From the NCBI RefSeq assembly GCF_014645835.1, contig NZ_BMMM01000001.1, forward strand, positions 731,962 through 795,961: a stretch of DNA of 64,000 nt, given 5' to 3'. This document shows, in pieces, positions 35,765-45,717 of this stretch. A program made the position numbers and the translations under genes. Position 1 is the first letter of the stretch. Each line of letters starts with the position of its first letter. The notes beneath the pieces are model-generated. The model was not told where the DNA came from. It was given only the letters and a program-made list of their open reading frames with translations, and ran no database searches. The stretch is from Streptomyces albiflavescens. Lineage in GTDB: Bacteria > Actinomycetota > Actinomycetes > Streptomycetales > Streptomycetaceae.

Positions 35765-37210
35765 ATGTCAGCAGCCGAGGGTCCGCTCGTTGTCGGGGTG
35801 GACACGTCCACCCAGTCCACCAAGGCCCTGGTCGTCGACGCGTCGACCGGACAGGTGGTGGCGAGCGGACAGGCGCCGCACACCGTCTCCACGGGGGCGG
35901 GCCGCGAGAGCGATCCGCGGCAGTGGTGGGACGCGCTCCGCGAGGCCCTGCACCAGTGCGGAGAGGCGGCGCACGAGGCCGCGGCGGTGTCGATCGGCGG
36001 CCAGCAGCACGGGCTCGTCACGCTCGACGCCCAGGGCGATCCCGTACGCCCTGCCCTGCTGTGGAACGACGTGCGCTCGGCGCCGCAGGCGCGTCGGCTC
36101 GTCGAGGAGCTGGGCGGCTCGAAGGCCTGGGCCGAACGGACCGGCAGTGTGCCCGGCCCTTCGTTCACGGTCACGAAGTGGGCCTGGCTGGCCGAGAACG
36201 AGCCGGACGCCGTGCGTGCGACCGCGGCCGTACGACTCCCCCACGACTACCTCACCCAACGTCTCACCGGACAGGGCACGACCGACCGCGGCGATGTCTC
36301 CGGTACGGGCTGGTGGACGTCCGCGACCGAGACGTACGACGAGGAGGTCCTCGCCCACGTCGGCCTCGACCCGACGCTGCTCCCGCCCATCGTCCGGCCC
36401 GGTGAGGTGGCCGGAACGGTGCACGCCGGCCATGAGCTGCCGTTCTCCAGGGGAACACTGGTCGCCGCGGGCACCGGCGACAACGCGGCCGCCGCACTCG
36501 GCCTCGGGCTGCGCCCCGGCACCCCGGTGCTGAGCCTCGGCACGTCCGGCACGGTGTACGCCGTCTCGACGCGACGCCCCGCCGACCCGACCGGCACGGT
36601 GGCGGGCTTCGCCGACGCACGCGGTGACTGGCTCCCGCTGGCCTGCACCCTGAACTGCACCCTGGCCGTCGACCGTGTCGCCGCACTGCTGGGACTCGAC
36701 CGCGAGGCCGTCGAGCCGGGCGCGGGCGTGACGCTGCTCCCCTACCTGGACGGCGAGCGCACACCGAACCTCCCGCACGCCTCCGGACTGCTGCACGGGC
36801 TCCGGCACGACACGACGGGCGGGCAGCTGCTCCAGGCGGCGTACGACGGCGCGGTCCACTCGCTGCTGGGCGCCCTCGACCTGGTGCTCGACGAGGACGC
36901 CGACCGCTCAGCTCCGCTGCTGCTGATCGGCGGCGGTGCCCGGGGAAGGGCCTGGCAGGAGACGGTCCGCCGGCTGTCGGGCCGGCCCGTTCAGGTGCCC
37001 GAGGCCAAGGAACTGGTCGCGCTGGGAGCCGCCGCGCAGGCCGCGGGTCTGCTGACCGGCGAGGACCCGGCCGCCGTCGCCCGGCGCTGGAACACTGCCC
37101 GCGGGCCCGTGCTGGACGCCGTGGAGCGGGACGAGGAGACGCTCGCGAGGATCTCCGGGGTACTCTCCGACGCGGCCCCGCTGCTCGAACAGGAGCCGAA
37201 CAGGAACTGA
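35765..37210 (+). CDS. xylB: Xylulokinase
   Basis: 481 residues from ATG 35765, with GAGGGAG about 6 bases upstream. FGGY-family kinase that phosphorylates D-xylulose to D-xylulose 5-phosphate for the pentose phosphate pathway. Seen: VVGVDTSTQSTKALVVD (phosphate 1 loop), SIGGQQHGLVTLD (substrate loop typical of XylB), GTGDNAAAALGLG (catalytic Asp region), SLGTSGTVYAVS, and LLLIGGGARGRAWQETVRRL (adenosine loop). It works with the adjacent XylA and is followed after 57 bases by the ROK repressor gene. Confidence 0.97.
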   Translation: MSAAEGPLVVGVDTSTQSTKALVVDASTGQVVASGQAPHTVSTGAGRESDPRQWWDALREALHQCGEAAHEAAAVSIGGQQHGLVTLDAQGDPVRPALLWNDVRSAPQARRLVEELGGSKAWAERTGSVPGPSFTVTKWAWLAENEPDAVRATAAVRLPHDYLTQRLTGQGTTDRGDVSGTGWWTSATETYDEEVLAHVGLDPTLLPPIVRPGEVAGTVHAGHELPFSRGTLVAAGTGDNAAAALGLGLRPGTPVLSLGTSGTVYAVSTRRPADPTGTVAGFADARGDWLPLACTLNCTLAVDRVAALLGLDREAVEPGAGVTLLPYLDGERTPNLPHASGLLHGLRHDTTGGQLLQAAYDGAVHSLLGALDLVLDEDADRSAPLLLIGGGARGRAWQETVRRLSGRPVQVPEAKELVALGAAAQAAGLLTGEDPAAVARRWNTARGPVLDAVERDEETLARISGVLSDAAPLLEQEPNRN

Positions 37211-37267
37211 CCGGACACTGACAAGGACCGCCCCGAGGGGACCGTCCGGACGAGGACTGACGCAGGC

Positions 37268-38476
37268 ATGACCGCACCGCTGCACGAGGTTCACCCCACC
37301 GGTTCCGGCCGCCGGCTGCCCGATACCCAGCAGGGCATGCGTCGCCGCAACCTCTCCCGGGTGATGCACACCGTGAACGCCGAGGGGCCGCTGTCGCGCG
37401 CCGCCGTAGCCTCCCGCATCGGCCTGACGCGGGCGGCCGTGTCGACACTGGTGGACGAGCTGATCCGCTCGGGACTCCTCGAAGAGCTGGGCCCCGAGCG
37501 GCCCGGCCGGGTGGGGCGACCGGGCTCGGCCCTCGCCATCAGCGGGCACGGTCCCGCGGGGATCGGGGCGGAGGTGGGCGTCGACCATCTCGCGGTGTGC
37601 GCGGTCGATCTACGGGGTGAGGTACGGGCCCGGGCCGTGCGGCACGGCACGAACCGGGGGCGGCCTCCCGAGCCGGTGATCCAGGAACTGACCACGCTGA
37701 TACGTCAGGTGATCGCCGAGGCGGAGCGGGAGGGCCTGTGGCCCGCGGGCCTCGCGGTGGCCGTGCCCGGTCTGGTGGCCCGCGACGCCCGAACCGTGGT
37801 CCGCGCCCCCAACCTCGGCTGGCACGACACGGACCTCGGCGCGCTGCTGCCCGGGGAACTGCCGCTGGCCGTGGACAACGAGGCCAACTTCGGTGGTCTC
37901 GCGGAACTCTGGCTCGGCGAGGGGACGCCGCGAGACTTTCTCCATGTGTCTGCGGAGATCGGCATCGGCGCGGCGGTGCTCGTGGACGGCGGGCTGCTGC
38001 GCGGAACACGCGGCTTCGCGGGCGAGTTGGGGCATGTGCCGATCCATCCCGAAGGGCCGGAGTGTCCATGCGGTGGACGCGGCTGCCTCGAACAGTACGC
38101 GGGTGAGGAGGCCGTCCTGCGCGCAGCCGGCCTGGAGCCGGGCGAGGACCGGGTCGGGCTGCTGGCCCAGCGCGCCGCGCAGGGCGACACGGAGGTACGG
38201 CGTGCCCTGCGCGAGGCCGGAACAGCGCTCGGCATCGCGCTGACCGGGGCGGTCAATCTGCTGGACCCGGAGACTGTCGTGCTGGGGGGAGCGCTGTCCG
38301 GTCTCGCGCCATGGCTGCTGCCGTCCCTGGAAGGCGAGTTGGCGCGGCGCACGGCGGGTCCGGCCTGTGCCGTGTCCGTCTCGCGGCTGGGTCCCGAGGG
38401 CCCGCTGCTGGGCGCGGCCCACTCGGTGGTGCGGGCAGTGCTCGACGATCCGGCCGGGGCGGCGAGCCGGGCGTAG
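37268..38476 (+). CDS. xylR: ROK-family xylose repressor
   Basis: 402 residues from ATG 37268. The N-terminal winged helix-turn-helix (about 25-80) includes LSRAAVASRIGLTRAAVSTLV and GRVGRPGSAL. The ROK sugar-kinase-like domain follows, with the zinc motif CPCGGRGCLEQY (about 270), GHVPIHPEGP and ETVVLGGALSG. ROK repressors release DNA on binding their sugar. Position in the xyl cluster indicates xylose as ligand and the xylA/xylB intergenic repeat as operator. Probably co-transcribed with xylB. Confidence 0.93.
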   Translation: MTAPLHEVHPTGSGRRLPDTQQGMRRRNLSRVMHTVNAEGPLSRAAVASRIGLTRAAVSTLVDELIRSGLLEELGPERPGRVGRPGSALAISGHGPAGIGAEVGVDHLAVCAVDLRGEVRARAVRHGTNRGRPPEPVIQELTTLIRQVIAEAEREGLWPAGLAVAVPGLVARDARTVVRAPNLGWHDTDLGALLPGELPLAVDNEANFGGLAELWLGEGTPRDFLHVSAEIGIGAAVLVDGGLLRGTRGFAGELGHVPIHPEGPECPCGGRGCLEQYAGEEAVLRAAGLEPGEDRVGLLAQRAAQGDTEVRRALREAGTALGIALTGAVNLLDPETVVLGGALSGLAPWLLPSLEGELARRTAGPACAVSVSRLGPEGPLLGAAHSVVRAVLDDPAGAASRA

Positions 38477-38747
38477 CGAGCGGGGGAACGCAGCGAGCGG
38501 GAGAGCGCAGCGGTCGGGCGGGCGTAACCGGCGGACAGGCGGAGCGGGCGACATGGGCCGAGAGGCGCGAGACGCCTCGCCTGGCGCCCATTCCCTCGTT
38601 CGGGTGGCCGAGTTGTCCACAGTCCCCGGCCTGTCCACCGACTCACGCCTCGCTCTTCCTGCCCAACCGGCAAGCGCCGTACCGTAATTCACGCGAGGCG
38701 CAGCCGTCGGACGGATGGCCGCGTGTCCGGCGAATCGGGGGGTTCAC

Positions 38748-40232
38748 ATGTCGGGGGAGACAGTTCCAGGACTGCGGCGCGAGGCGATCGGGCTGCGAGA
38801 GGTGCTGTTCCAGAGCATCACGGCCATGGCGCCGGCCGCGGCGGTCGCCGCGTCCATTCCGTCAGGAGCGGCCTTCGCGGGCGGCAGTCTGCCGTTGTCC
38901 GTGCTCATCGCTCTGGTGGCGTGCCTGTTCACCGCGTCGTGCGTGGCGGAGTTGGCACGGCAGTTGCCCGCCGCGGGATCGGTGGCCACGTACGCGGCCC
39001 AAGGGCTGCACCCGGCCGTCGGATTCCTCGTGGGTTGGGGCTATGTGTTCGTCGAGGCGCTGGTGCCGCCGCTGCTGCTCCTGCAGCTCGGGTTCACCAC
39101 GGCGGGCACGCTGCACCAGGAGTGGTCCTCGTATCCGGACGACCTGTGGTGGCCCTGGTCGCTCGCGGGCGCGGCGGTGATCGCGGTGGCGGGGTACTTC
39201 GGAGTACGCGCCTCTGCCCGCTTCGGAACCGTCCTCGGAGTGTTCGAGGTGCTGGTCTTCGTGGTCTTCGCGCTCTGGCTGATCGTCAAGGCGGGCGGTG
39301 ACAACACATGGTCGGTGTTCGGCACGTCGCACACGGCCGAGGGGTACCAAGGCATCAGCGGCGTGTTCGCGGGATCGGTGTACACCGTGCTCGCCTTCGC
39401 CGGGTTCGAGGCGGCGGCACCCCTCGCGGAGGAGACCAAGGACCCGCGCCGCACGATGCACCGCGCCGTCCTCGGCGCGGCACTCGCGATCGGCCTCGTC
39501 TACGTGCTGACGACCTACGCCATGACCGTGTACTTCGGACCCGACCGTTTCGCCGGGTTCGGAGCCTCCGGCGCCGCGTCCTGGGAGGGCGTGGCCCGCG
39601 CTTCGTTCGGTCTGTTCTGGGTGCTCGTGTTCCTCGCGGTGGTCAACTCGACGATCGCCAACGCCAACGCCTGCGCCACTGTCTCCACGCGAACTGCCTT
39701 CGCCCTGGGACGGATCCGGGTGTTCCCGCAGCTCTTCGCGCGCGTGCACCCCAGGCACCGCTCCCCCGTCGCCGGAGTCGCCGTGCAGTGCGCCGTGGCG
39801 CTCGCGGCCATGCTGGGGCTCGGCTTCTCCTACGACCCCGTGACCGCCTTCCTGCTGCTCGCGACCGTGATCGTCACGGTCGTGATCGGCGTGTACATCG
39901 TGGTGAACCTCGCCTGTGCGGGCTACTTCCTGCGCCGCAGACGGGAGTTGCTCAAACCGGTGCGGCATCTGCTGTTCCCGCTATTCGGCATCGTCGCCTT
40001 CGTCCCCGCGCTGCTGACCGCGGCGGGCCTGCCGGTCTTCGACTTCGTATCCGAACTGACCGCGCCCGTGTCATACGCGGGGCCCGTTGTCGGTGCCTGG
40101 ATGTTCGCGGGAGTCGTGGTATTGATCTTCCTGCTGCGGCGTCACCCCGGGCGCATAGCCGAGACCGCCCGAGTCCATCTCGACGAGAACCCCACCCCCG
40201 ATCCCCGGCAGAGCGGAGCCGTGCAGTCATGA
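38748..40232 (+). CDS. APC-superfamily amino-acid permease
   Basis: 494 residues from ATG 38748, with a G-run (GGGGGG) about 6 bases upstream. Twelve or more membrane helices are evident. The first carries the typical ITAMAPAAAVAASIPSG motif, and later ones LAFAGFEAAAPLAEETKDPRRTM, the conserved APC consensus loop. It would import an amino acid or amine. Its stop overlaps the start of the acetamidase/formamidase gene (ATGA), so uptake and hydrolysis of an amide are likely coupled. The substrate is inferred from that partner only. Confidence 0.9.
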   Translation: MSGETVPGLRREAIGLREVLFQSITAMAPAAAVAASIPSGAAFAGGSLPLSVLIALVACLFTASCVAELARQLPAAGSVATYAAQGLHPAVGFLVGWGYVFVEALVPPLLLLQLGFTTAGTLHQEWSSYPDDLWWPWSLAGAAVIAVAGYFGVRASARFGTVLGVFEVLVFVVFALWLIVKAGGDNTWSVFGTSHTAEGYQGISGVFAGSVYTVLAFAGFEAAAPLAEETKDPRRTMHRAVLGAALAIGLVYVLTTYAMTVYFGPDRFAGFGASGAASWEGVARASFGLFWVLVFLAVVNSTIANANACATVSTRTAFALGRIRVFPQLFARVHPRHRSPVAGVAVQCAVALAAMLGLGFSYDPVTAFLLLATVIVTVVIGVYIVVNLACAGYFLRRRRELLKPVRHLLFPLFGIVAFVPALLTAAGLPVFDFVSELTAPVSYAGPVVGAWMFAGVVVLIFLLRRHPGRIAETARVHLDENPTPDPRQSGAVQS

Positions 40233-41242
40233 GCGACCCCCGGATCCTGACCGTGCGGCCCGCACCGGGCGAGTACGCGTGGACGTTCGGCGGCGCGCCG
40301 CCCGTGGCGCGTATCGCGCCCGGCACAGTCCTCGATCTCTACACCGAGGACTGCTTCGCCGGACGGGTGCGCTCCGAGAAGGACCTGGTCTCCGAGGTGT
40401 GCGAGTTTCCGTTCCTCAACCCGCAGACGGGACCCTTCCATGTGGAGGGAGCCGAGCCGGGCGACACGGTAGCCATCCACTTCGTGTCGATCGAACCGGC
40501 CCGCGACTGGGCGGCATCGACGACGGTTCCCCTCTTCGGCGCGCTCACGTCCACGCACACCACGGCCACTCTGCAGCCACCGCTGCCGGAGACCGTGTGG
40601 ATCTGGCAGCTCGACCGGCAGCGGCGCACCGCGCTGTTCAGCGCGCGTGACAGTGACATCCGGATCGAGCTGCCCATGGATCCGATGCACGGAACCGTCG
40701 GTGTGGCGCCGGCGAACCTGGAGGTGCGCTCCGCGCTGGTGCCCGACGCGCACGGCGGGAACATGGACACTCCGGAGATGCGGGCCGGCGTGACCTGTTA
40801 CCTCGGAGTGAATGTCGAGGGCGCCCTGCTGAGCCTCGGTGACGGGCACGCGCGGCAGGGCGAGGGCGAGACCTGTGGAGTCGCCGTCGAGTGCGCGATG
40901 AACACCGTGGTGATCGTCGAACTGCTCAAGGGAGTGGCCACCCCCTGGCCGCGCATCGAGTCCGACACGCACATCATCTCGACCGGCTCGGCACGCCCCT
41001 TGGAGGACGCGTTCCGGATATCCCAGCTCGACCTGGTGCAGTGGCTGGTGCGTGACTACGGGTTCAGCGAGTTGGACGCGTACCAGTTCGCGACCCAGGC
41101 GGTCGAGTCGCCTCTCGCCAATGTCTGCGACACCAACTACACGTGCGTCGCCAAGCTCCGCAAGGAATGGCTGCCCGCGCGGGAGACCCATCGCGGACTG
41201 CACGCACAGCTGCGCGACACGGCAGCGGTACTCCGACGCTGA
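40229..41242 (+). CDS. Acetamidase/formamidase family amidohydrolase
   Basis: 337 residues, FmdA/AmdA family. Landmarks are APGTVLDLYTEDCFAGRV, FHVEGAEPGDTVAIHFVSIEP, the metal and active-site region VPDAHGGNMDTPEM and LSLGDGHARQGEGETCGVA, and YQFATQAVESPLANVCDTNYT. The family cleaves short amides such as formamide or acetamide to ammonia and the acid, in the cytosol. It is translationally coupled to the upstream permease and followed 40 bases later by a secreted amidase gene. Confidence 0.93.
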   Translation: MSDPRILTVRPAPGEYAWTFGGAPPVARIAPGTVLDLYTEDCFAGRVRSEKDLVSEVCEFPFLNPQTGPFHVEGAEPGDTVAIHFVSIEPARDWAASTTVPLFGALTSTHTTATLQPPLPETVWIWQLDRQRRTALFSARDSDIRIELPMDPMHGTVGVAPANLEVRSALVPDAHGGNMDTPEMRAGVTCYLGVNVEGALLSLGDGHARQGEGETCGVAVECAMNTVVIVELLKGVATPWPRIESDTHIISTGSARPLEDAFRISQLDLVQWLVRDYGFSELDAYQFATQAVESPLANVCDTNYTCVAKLRKEWLPARETHRGLHAQLRDTAAVLRR

Positions 41243-41282
41243 GCCGGGCGTCGTCCCCCCACCATCGAAAGGCAGACACTCC

Positions 41283-41882
41283 ATGGAACGAGCCGGATCG
41301 TTCCCGAGCCGACGGCGGCTGCTGAAAGGCACAGCCCTCGCCGCTCTCCCCTACGCGTTACTCCCCCACACCCGGGCCGGTGCACAGCCTGCGACGGTGG
41401 ACTATCCAGGCGCCGAATGGGCACAGGCGAGCGCGTCCAACTACACCGCGTCCAAGCGGCCGACGGCCTATCCGGTCAACTACGTGATCATTCATGTCAC
41501 CCAGGCGACCTACCCCGACACCCTGTCCATCTTCCAGAACCCGCAGAAGAAGGTATCCGCCCACTACCTCGTGCGATCGGCCGACGGACATGTCGCGCAG
41601 TGTGTGAGGGAGCACGACATCGCCTGGCACGCGGGGAACTGGGACTACAACACACGCAGCGTCGGCATCGAGCACGAGGGCTGGGTGAAACAGCCCGCCT
41701 ACTTCACCAACGCCCTGTACGAGGAGTCGGCCAAGCTCACCGCCGCGATCTGCTCCAGGTACGGCATCCCCAAGGACCGCTCCCACATCATCGGCCACTA
41801 CGAGGTGCCGGGCACCGACCACACCGACCCGGGGCCGAACTGGGACTGGACACGCTACATAAGGCTCGTCAACTTCGCCTGA
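41283..41882 (+). CDS. Exported N-acetylmuramoyl-L-alanine amidase (Amidase_2)
   Basis: 199 residues. The N-terminus SRRRLLKGTALAALPYALL is a twin-arginine-like export signal with cleavage near GAQPA. The Amidase_2 (PGRP-like) domain covers about 45-195: NYVIIHVTQ (first zinc His), IAWHAGNWDYNTRSVGIEHEG (second region), SHIIGHYEVPGTDHTDPGPNW (zinc His and Asp/His). It cleaves the stem peptide from peptidoglycan outside the cell. It lacks any cell-wall-binding domain. The short gap to the acetamidase suggests co-transcription. Confidence 0.92.
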   Translation: MERAGSFPSRRRLLKGTALAALPYALLPHTRAGAQPATVDYPGAEWAQASASNYTASKRPTAYPVNYVIIHVTQATYPDTLSIFQNPQKKVSAHYLVRSADGHVAQCVREHDIAWHAGNWDYNTRSVGIEHEGWVKQPAYFTNALYEESAKLTAAICSRYGIPKDRSHIIGHYEVPGTDHTDPGPNWDWTRYIRLVNFA

Positions 41883-42025
41883 TCCAAAGGGGCGAAGAGC
41901 CCTCGAGGGTGTCCGGAAGGCGACGGCGATGTGGGCGGCGGGTGCGGAGAACGGTCACACAGCTTGTCCGCGTCCGCACCGGAAGTGACGATGGTCCCAG
42001 CCGCATCGCCTTCCGGGAGGCCGAA

Positions 42026-43327
42026 TTGACCGATCCATGGGTGGCCCTGGAACCGGGGACCGATCCCGTCGAGCGTGTGCGGCTCCTGCGTCGCGCCCAC
42101 GAGGCGTTCACCGAGGCGGGCACGGTGCCGCGGCCGGTCCGATCCGTGGTGGCCGACTCGTGGCGGCGTTCGGCGCGGGCCGGAGTCGTTCCGGACGGCA
42201 CCGCGCGCGTGGAGCTCACGGACGGGGATCTCGGCTCGTACCGGGCGGAACATCCGCTGGCCCGGGTGATGCCACTGTTCCGGGAACTCATGGGCACGTT
42301 CGCGGCGGACGGGGAGCACCTCCTGGCGGTGTGCGACGCGCAGGGTCGGCTGCTGTGGGTCGAGGGGCATCCGGTGACACGGCGGCAGGCGGGGCGGATG
42401 AACTTCGTGCCGGGCGCTCGGTGGTCGGAGACGGCGGTCGGTACGAACGCTCCGGGTACGGCCGTCGCCGTCGACCGGCCGGTGCAGGTGTTCGCTGCGG
42501 AGCACTTCATCCGGCGGGTCCAGCCCTGGACGTGCGCCGCGGCGCCCGTGCACGATCCGCGCACCGGGCGGGTGCTCGGCGCGGTGGACATCACCGGTGG
42601 GGACGGGCTCGCGCATCCGCACAGTCTCGGTTTCGTCCAGGCGGTGGCGCGCGCCGCCGAGTCGCAGCTGGCGTTGCTCACACCGCCGAAGGTCATGGAC
42701 GACACCGTCGAACTGACCGCGCTGGGCCGCGACGAGGCGCAACTGCTCGCTGGGGGCCGGAAGATCAGGCTGAGTCGCCGGCACAGCGAGATCCTGGTGC
42801 TGCTGGCCCGGCACCCGGAAGGACTGACGGGCGACGAGTTGTTGTGCGCGCTGTACGAGGACGAATCGGTGACGCCGGTGACGCTGCGCGCGGAAATGGC
42901 ACGGCTGCGCCGGGTCCTCGAGCCGGGCCTGCTGGGTTCGCGCCCCTATCGGCTGACGGCGCCGGTCGAGTCCGATGTCGCGGTGGTGGAGCGGCGGCTC
43001 GGCACCGGGGCGGTCGCCGCGGCCGCGGCGGCGTACGCGGGTCCGCTGCTGCCGGGTTCGGGCGCCCCGGCGGTGGTGCGTTTGCGGCACAGGCTCGCCG
43101 ACGGGCTGCGTGCGGCGCTCATCGCCCGCCGCGACCCCGACCTGCTGGCCGACTGGGCCCGCGCGGCGTGGGGCGAAGACGACCTCGACGTATGGCGGGC
43201 GCTGGCCACCGTGCGGCCCACGGCGGCCGTGCGGGCGCGTCTGGAGGCGTTGGAGTCCGAGCTGTCGGCGCCCGGGGGCCTGCTGCGTCACGTACCGCGC
43301 GGGCGGGAGCGACCGGCGCGGCCCTGA
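42026..43327 (+). CDS. GAF-domain transcriptional regulator (no sigma-54 module)
   Basis: 433 residues from TTG 42026, chosen because GGGAGG lies five bases upstream and the product starts [11 protein letters not shown] like its relatives. An N-terminal helical region ([26 protein letters not shown]) leads to a GAF domain (about 75-205) with [15 protein letters not shown] and [10 protein letters not shown]. The C-terminal part contains a winged-helix-like segment ([22 protein letters not shown] with [12 protein letters not shown]). It resembles actinobacterial AcoR-like activators that have lost the AAA sigma-54 domain. The downstream aldehyde dehydrogenase is the likely target. Confidence 0.88.
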   Translation: MTDPWVALEPGTDPVERVRLLRRAHEAFTEAGTVPRPVRSVVADSWRRSARAGVVPDGTARVELTDGDLGSYRAEHPLARVMPLFRELMGTFAADGEHLLAVCDAQGRLLWVEGHPVTRRQAGRMNFVPGARWSETAVGTNAPGTAVAVDRPVQVFAAEHFIRRVQPWTCAAAPVHDPRTGRVLGAVDITGGDGLAHPHSLGFVQAVARAAESQLALLTPPKVMDDTVELTALGRDEAQLLAGGRKIRLSRRHSEILVLLARHPEGLTGDELLCALYEDESVTPVTLRAEMARLRRVLEPGLLGSRPYRLTAPVESDVAVVERRLGTGAVAAAAAAYAGPLLPGSGAPAVVRLRHRLADGLRAALIARRDPDLLADWARAAWGEDDLDVWRALATVRPTAAVRARLEALESELSAPGGLLRHVPRGRERPARP

Positions 43328-43372
43328 CGGACGCGCCCGAAGCTCCCGTCCACGCGAGCGGAAGGATGCCAC

Positions 43373-43392
43373 GCAACGTCCATGCAACGTCC
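43373..43392. promoter_or_regulatory. Direct repeat upstream of aldehyde dehydrogenase, likely activator site
   Basis: GCAACGTCC occurs at 43373-43381 and again at 43384-43392, an 11-base period that places both on the same DNA face. The pair lies 67 bases upstream of the dehydrogenase ATG, just before a possible -10 (TAGCCT). The upstream GAF regulator is the obvious candidate binder. Confidence 0.55.
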
Positions 43393-43458
43393 GCGTTCCT
43401 AGCCTCGCGGCGAGAGCTGCCCAACGGCGGGCAGCGCTTCTCCGGGAGGCAGACCAGC

Positions 43459-44982
43459 ATGACCCGTTACGCGGCGCCCGGCACCGAGGGCGCGATCGTC
43501 TCCTACCAGTCGCGTTATGACCACTTCATCGGCGGAGAGTACGTACCGCCGGCTCGCGGGCAGTACTTCGAGAACCCGAGTCCGGTGAACGGGCAGCCGT
43601 TCACGGAGGTCGCGCGGGGCACCGCCGAAGACGTGGAGCGCGCGCTGGACGCGGCGCACGCGGCAGCGCCCGCCTGGGGTCGCACCTCCGTCACCGCGCG
43701 CGGCGACATCCTGCTCAAGATCGCTGATCGGATGGAGGCGAACCTGGAGAAGCTGGCGGTCGCCGAGAGCTGGGAGAACGGCAAGCCGGTGCGCGAGACC
43801 CTGGCGGCCGACATCCCGCTCGCGATCGACCACTTCCGCTACTTCGCGGGGGCGATCCGCGCCCAGGAGGGTTCGCTCGGCGAGGTCGACGACGACACGG
43901 TCGCGTACCACTTCCACGAGCCGCTCGGTGTGGTCGCGCAGATCATTCCGTGGAACTTCCCCATCCTGATGGCGGTCTGGAAGCTCGCCCCGGCGCTGGC
44001 CGCGGGCAACGCGGTCGTCATCAAGCCCGCCGAACAGACCCCGGCTTCCATCCACTACTGGATGAGCCTGATCGCGGATCTGCTGCCCCCGGGTGTGGTG
44101 AACATCGTCAACGGCTTCGGTGTGGAGGCGGGAAAGCCCCTCGCGTCCAGCCCCCGGGTGGCGAAGGTCGCGTTCACGGGCGAGACCACTACGGGGCGGC
44201 TGATCATGCAGTACGCCTCGGAGAACATCAAGCCGGTCACGCTGGAGCTCGGCGGCAAGTCCCCGAACATCTTCTTCGACGATGTGTGGGCGGCCGACGA
44301 CGACTTCCGCGACAAAGCGCTGGAAGGCTTCACGATGTTCGCGCTGAACCAGGGCGAGGTGTGCACCTGCCCGTCCCGCGCGCTGATCCAGCGCGGCCAC
44401 TACCGCGAATTCCTCGAAGCGGCGGTCGCACGCACCGAACTCATCAAGCCCGGCCATCCCCTGGACACCAACACGATGATCGGCGCCCAGGCCTCCAACG
44501 ACCAGCTGGAGAAGATTCTCTCCTACCTGGACATCGGCCGGCAGGAAGGCGCCAAGGTCCTCACCGGCGGTGAACGCATCGAGTACGACGGGGAGTTGAA
44601 GGGCGGTTACTACGTCCAGCCGACGATCTTCGAGGGCGGCAACCGCATGCGGATCTTCCAGGAGGAGATCTTCGGCCCGGTCGTCTCGGTCACGTCGTTC
44701 GACGACTTCGACGACGCCATCAAGATCGCGAACGACACTCTGTACGGGCTCGGGGCGGGCGTCTGGACGCGGGACATCAACACCGCCTACCGGGCGGGCC
44801 GCGCGATCCAGGCGGGCCGCGTCTGGACGAACTGCTACCACGCGTACCCGGCGCACGCCGCGTTCGGCGGATACAAGCAGTCCGGCATCGGCCGCGAGAC
44901 CCACAAGATGATGCTGGAGCACTACCAGCAGACGAAGAACATTCTCACTTCATACAGCCCGAAGAAACTTGGGTTCTTCTAG
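43459..44982 (+). CDS. NAD(P)-dependent aldehyde dehydrogenase
   Basis: 507 residues from ATG 43459, preceded by GGGAGG. Oxidises aldehydes to acids; the close group is acetaldehyde/chloroacetaldehyde-type dehydrogenases of actinobacteria. Motifs: [52 protein letters not shown] (catalytic Glu) and [11 protein letters not shown] (catalytic Cys near 302), [10 protein letters not shown] and [19 protein letters not shown]. Probably activated by the GAF regulator encoded just upstream through the repeats at 43.37 kb. A perfect terminator hairpin follows. Confidence 0.97.
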   Translation: MTRYAAPGTEGAIVSYQSRYDHFIGGEYVPPARGQYFENPSPVNGQPFTEVARGTAEDVERALDAAHAAAPAWGRTSVTARGDILLKIADRMEANLEKLAVAESWENGKPVRETLAADIPLAIDHFRYFAGAIRAQEGSLGEVDDDTVAYHFHEPLGVVAQIIPWNFPILMAVWKLAPALAAGNAVVIKPAEQTPASIHYWMSLIADLLPPGVVNIVNGFGVEAGKPLASSPRVAKVAFTGETTTGRLIMQYASENIKPVTLELGGKSPNIFFDDVWAADDDFRDKALEGFTMFALNQGEVCTCPSRALIQRGHYREFLEAAVARTELIKPGHPLDTNTMIGAQASNDQLEKILSYLDIGRQEGAKVLTGGERIEYDGELKGGYYVQPTIFEGGNRMRIFQEEIFGPVVSVTSFDDFDDAIKIANDTLYGLGAGVWTRDINTAYRAGRAIQAGRVWTNCYHAYPAHAAFGGYKQSGIGRETHKMMLEHYQQTKNILTSYSPKKLGFF

Positions 44983-44993
44983 AGCCTCAAGTC

Positions 44994-45028
44994 GGTTGCC
45001 TGGAGGCACCGTTGCGCTCCAGGCAACC
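44994..45028 (+). terminator. Terminator of the aldehyde dehydrogenase gene
   Basis: GGTTGCCTGGAG (44994-45005) pairs perfectly with CTCCAGGCAACC (45017-45028) around an 11-base loop, starting 11 bases after the stop codon. Confidence 0.9.
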
Positions 45029-45256
45029 TGAAATGACGGCTGCCCTCTGTAATTAATTGGGTTCTTCGAGTTACTGTCTGACATCCGAGAGAGTTTCTCC
45101 GGGACCAGTCGTGGACCAAACGGCGCCGAAGGACATCACCCCACGAGCCACCCGCTCATGAGCGCCGCGAGTCCATGAGAACGCCTCCTGGCACCGCATC
45201 AGATTGAATGCCGGGTGTGCGTCCCATCACTCGCGCACCGACCGTCGCATTGGCCC

Positions 45257-45670
45257 TCAGCGGGTGGCGGGGGCGAGCGCTGCGGCGTACTGTTCGTCGG
45301 TCACGGGTTCCAGCCAGGTGGTGCCGTCGCCGTCGGCATCGCCGACGACCATGGCGATGTGCGCCATGAGGGTGGTGTCGGTGCCGCCGTGCCAGTGCTC
45401 CTCACCAGGCGGGCACTTGACGGTCTGGCCGGCGCTGACGCGTACGACGTCGCCGTCACGGGTGCCGACGAGGCCGACACCGTCGGTGATGTAGAGGGTC
45501 TGGCCGTTGGCGTGGGAGTGCCAGTTGGTGCGGGCACCGGGGGTGAAGCGGACCAGGGCGGTCGCCAGCCGGGCCTGCTCGGCGGGGGTCTCGATCATGT
45601 TGAGGTAGACGTCGCCGGTGAAGCGCTCGGCGGGGGCCTTGGCGGTCGGGGTCTGCGTGACGATTTCCAC
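45257..45670 (-). CDS. Cupin-domain protein
   Basis: 137 residues from GTG 45670 with AAGGAA upstream. A single cupin barrel is seen: PGARTNWHSHANGQTLYITDG is motif 1 (HxH...), and GQTVKCPPGEEHWHGG with a later His is motif 2, so a metal site is intact. Small cupins of this type are found beside carboxymuconolactone-decarboxylase-like proteins, as here (47 bases downstream of that gene). A role in redox or aldehyde/quinone handling is inferred from the context. Confidence 0.9.
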   Translation of the reverse strand: MEIVTQTPTAKAPAERFTGDVYLNMIETPAEQARLATALVRFTPGARTNWHSHANGQTLYITDGVGLVGTRDGDVVRVSAGQTVKCPPGEEHWHGGTDTTLMAHIAMVVGDADGDGTTWLEPVTDEQYAAALAPATR

Positions 45671-45717
45671 GGAAGGTGTTCCTTGCTGTGCGGCTGCGGG
45701 GAAGTGGTGTGCGGGTG

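Noticed and set aside
38477..38747. GCGAGCGGG-type repeats between the ROK gene and the permease gene
   Set aside because: Short imperfect repeats common in Streptomyces intergenic DNA; no regular period or palindrome of note.
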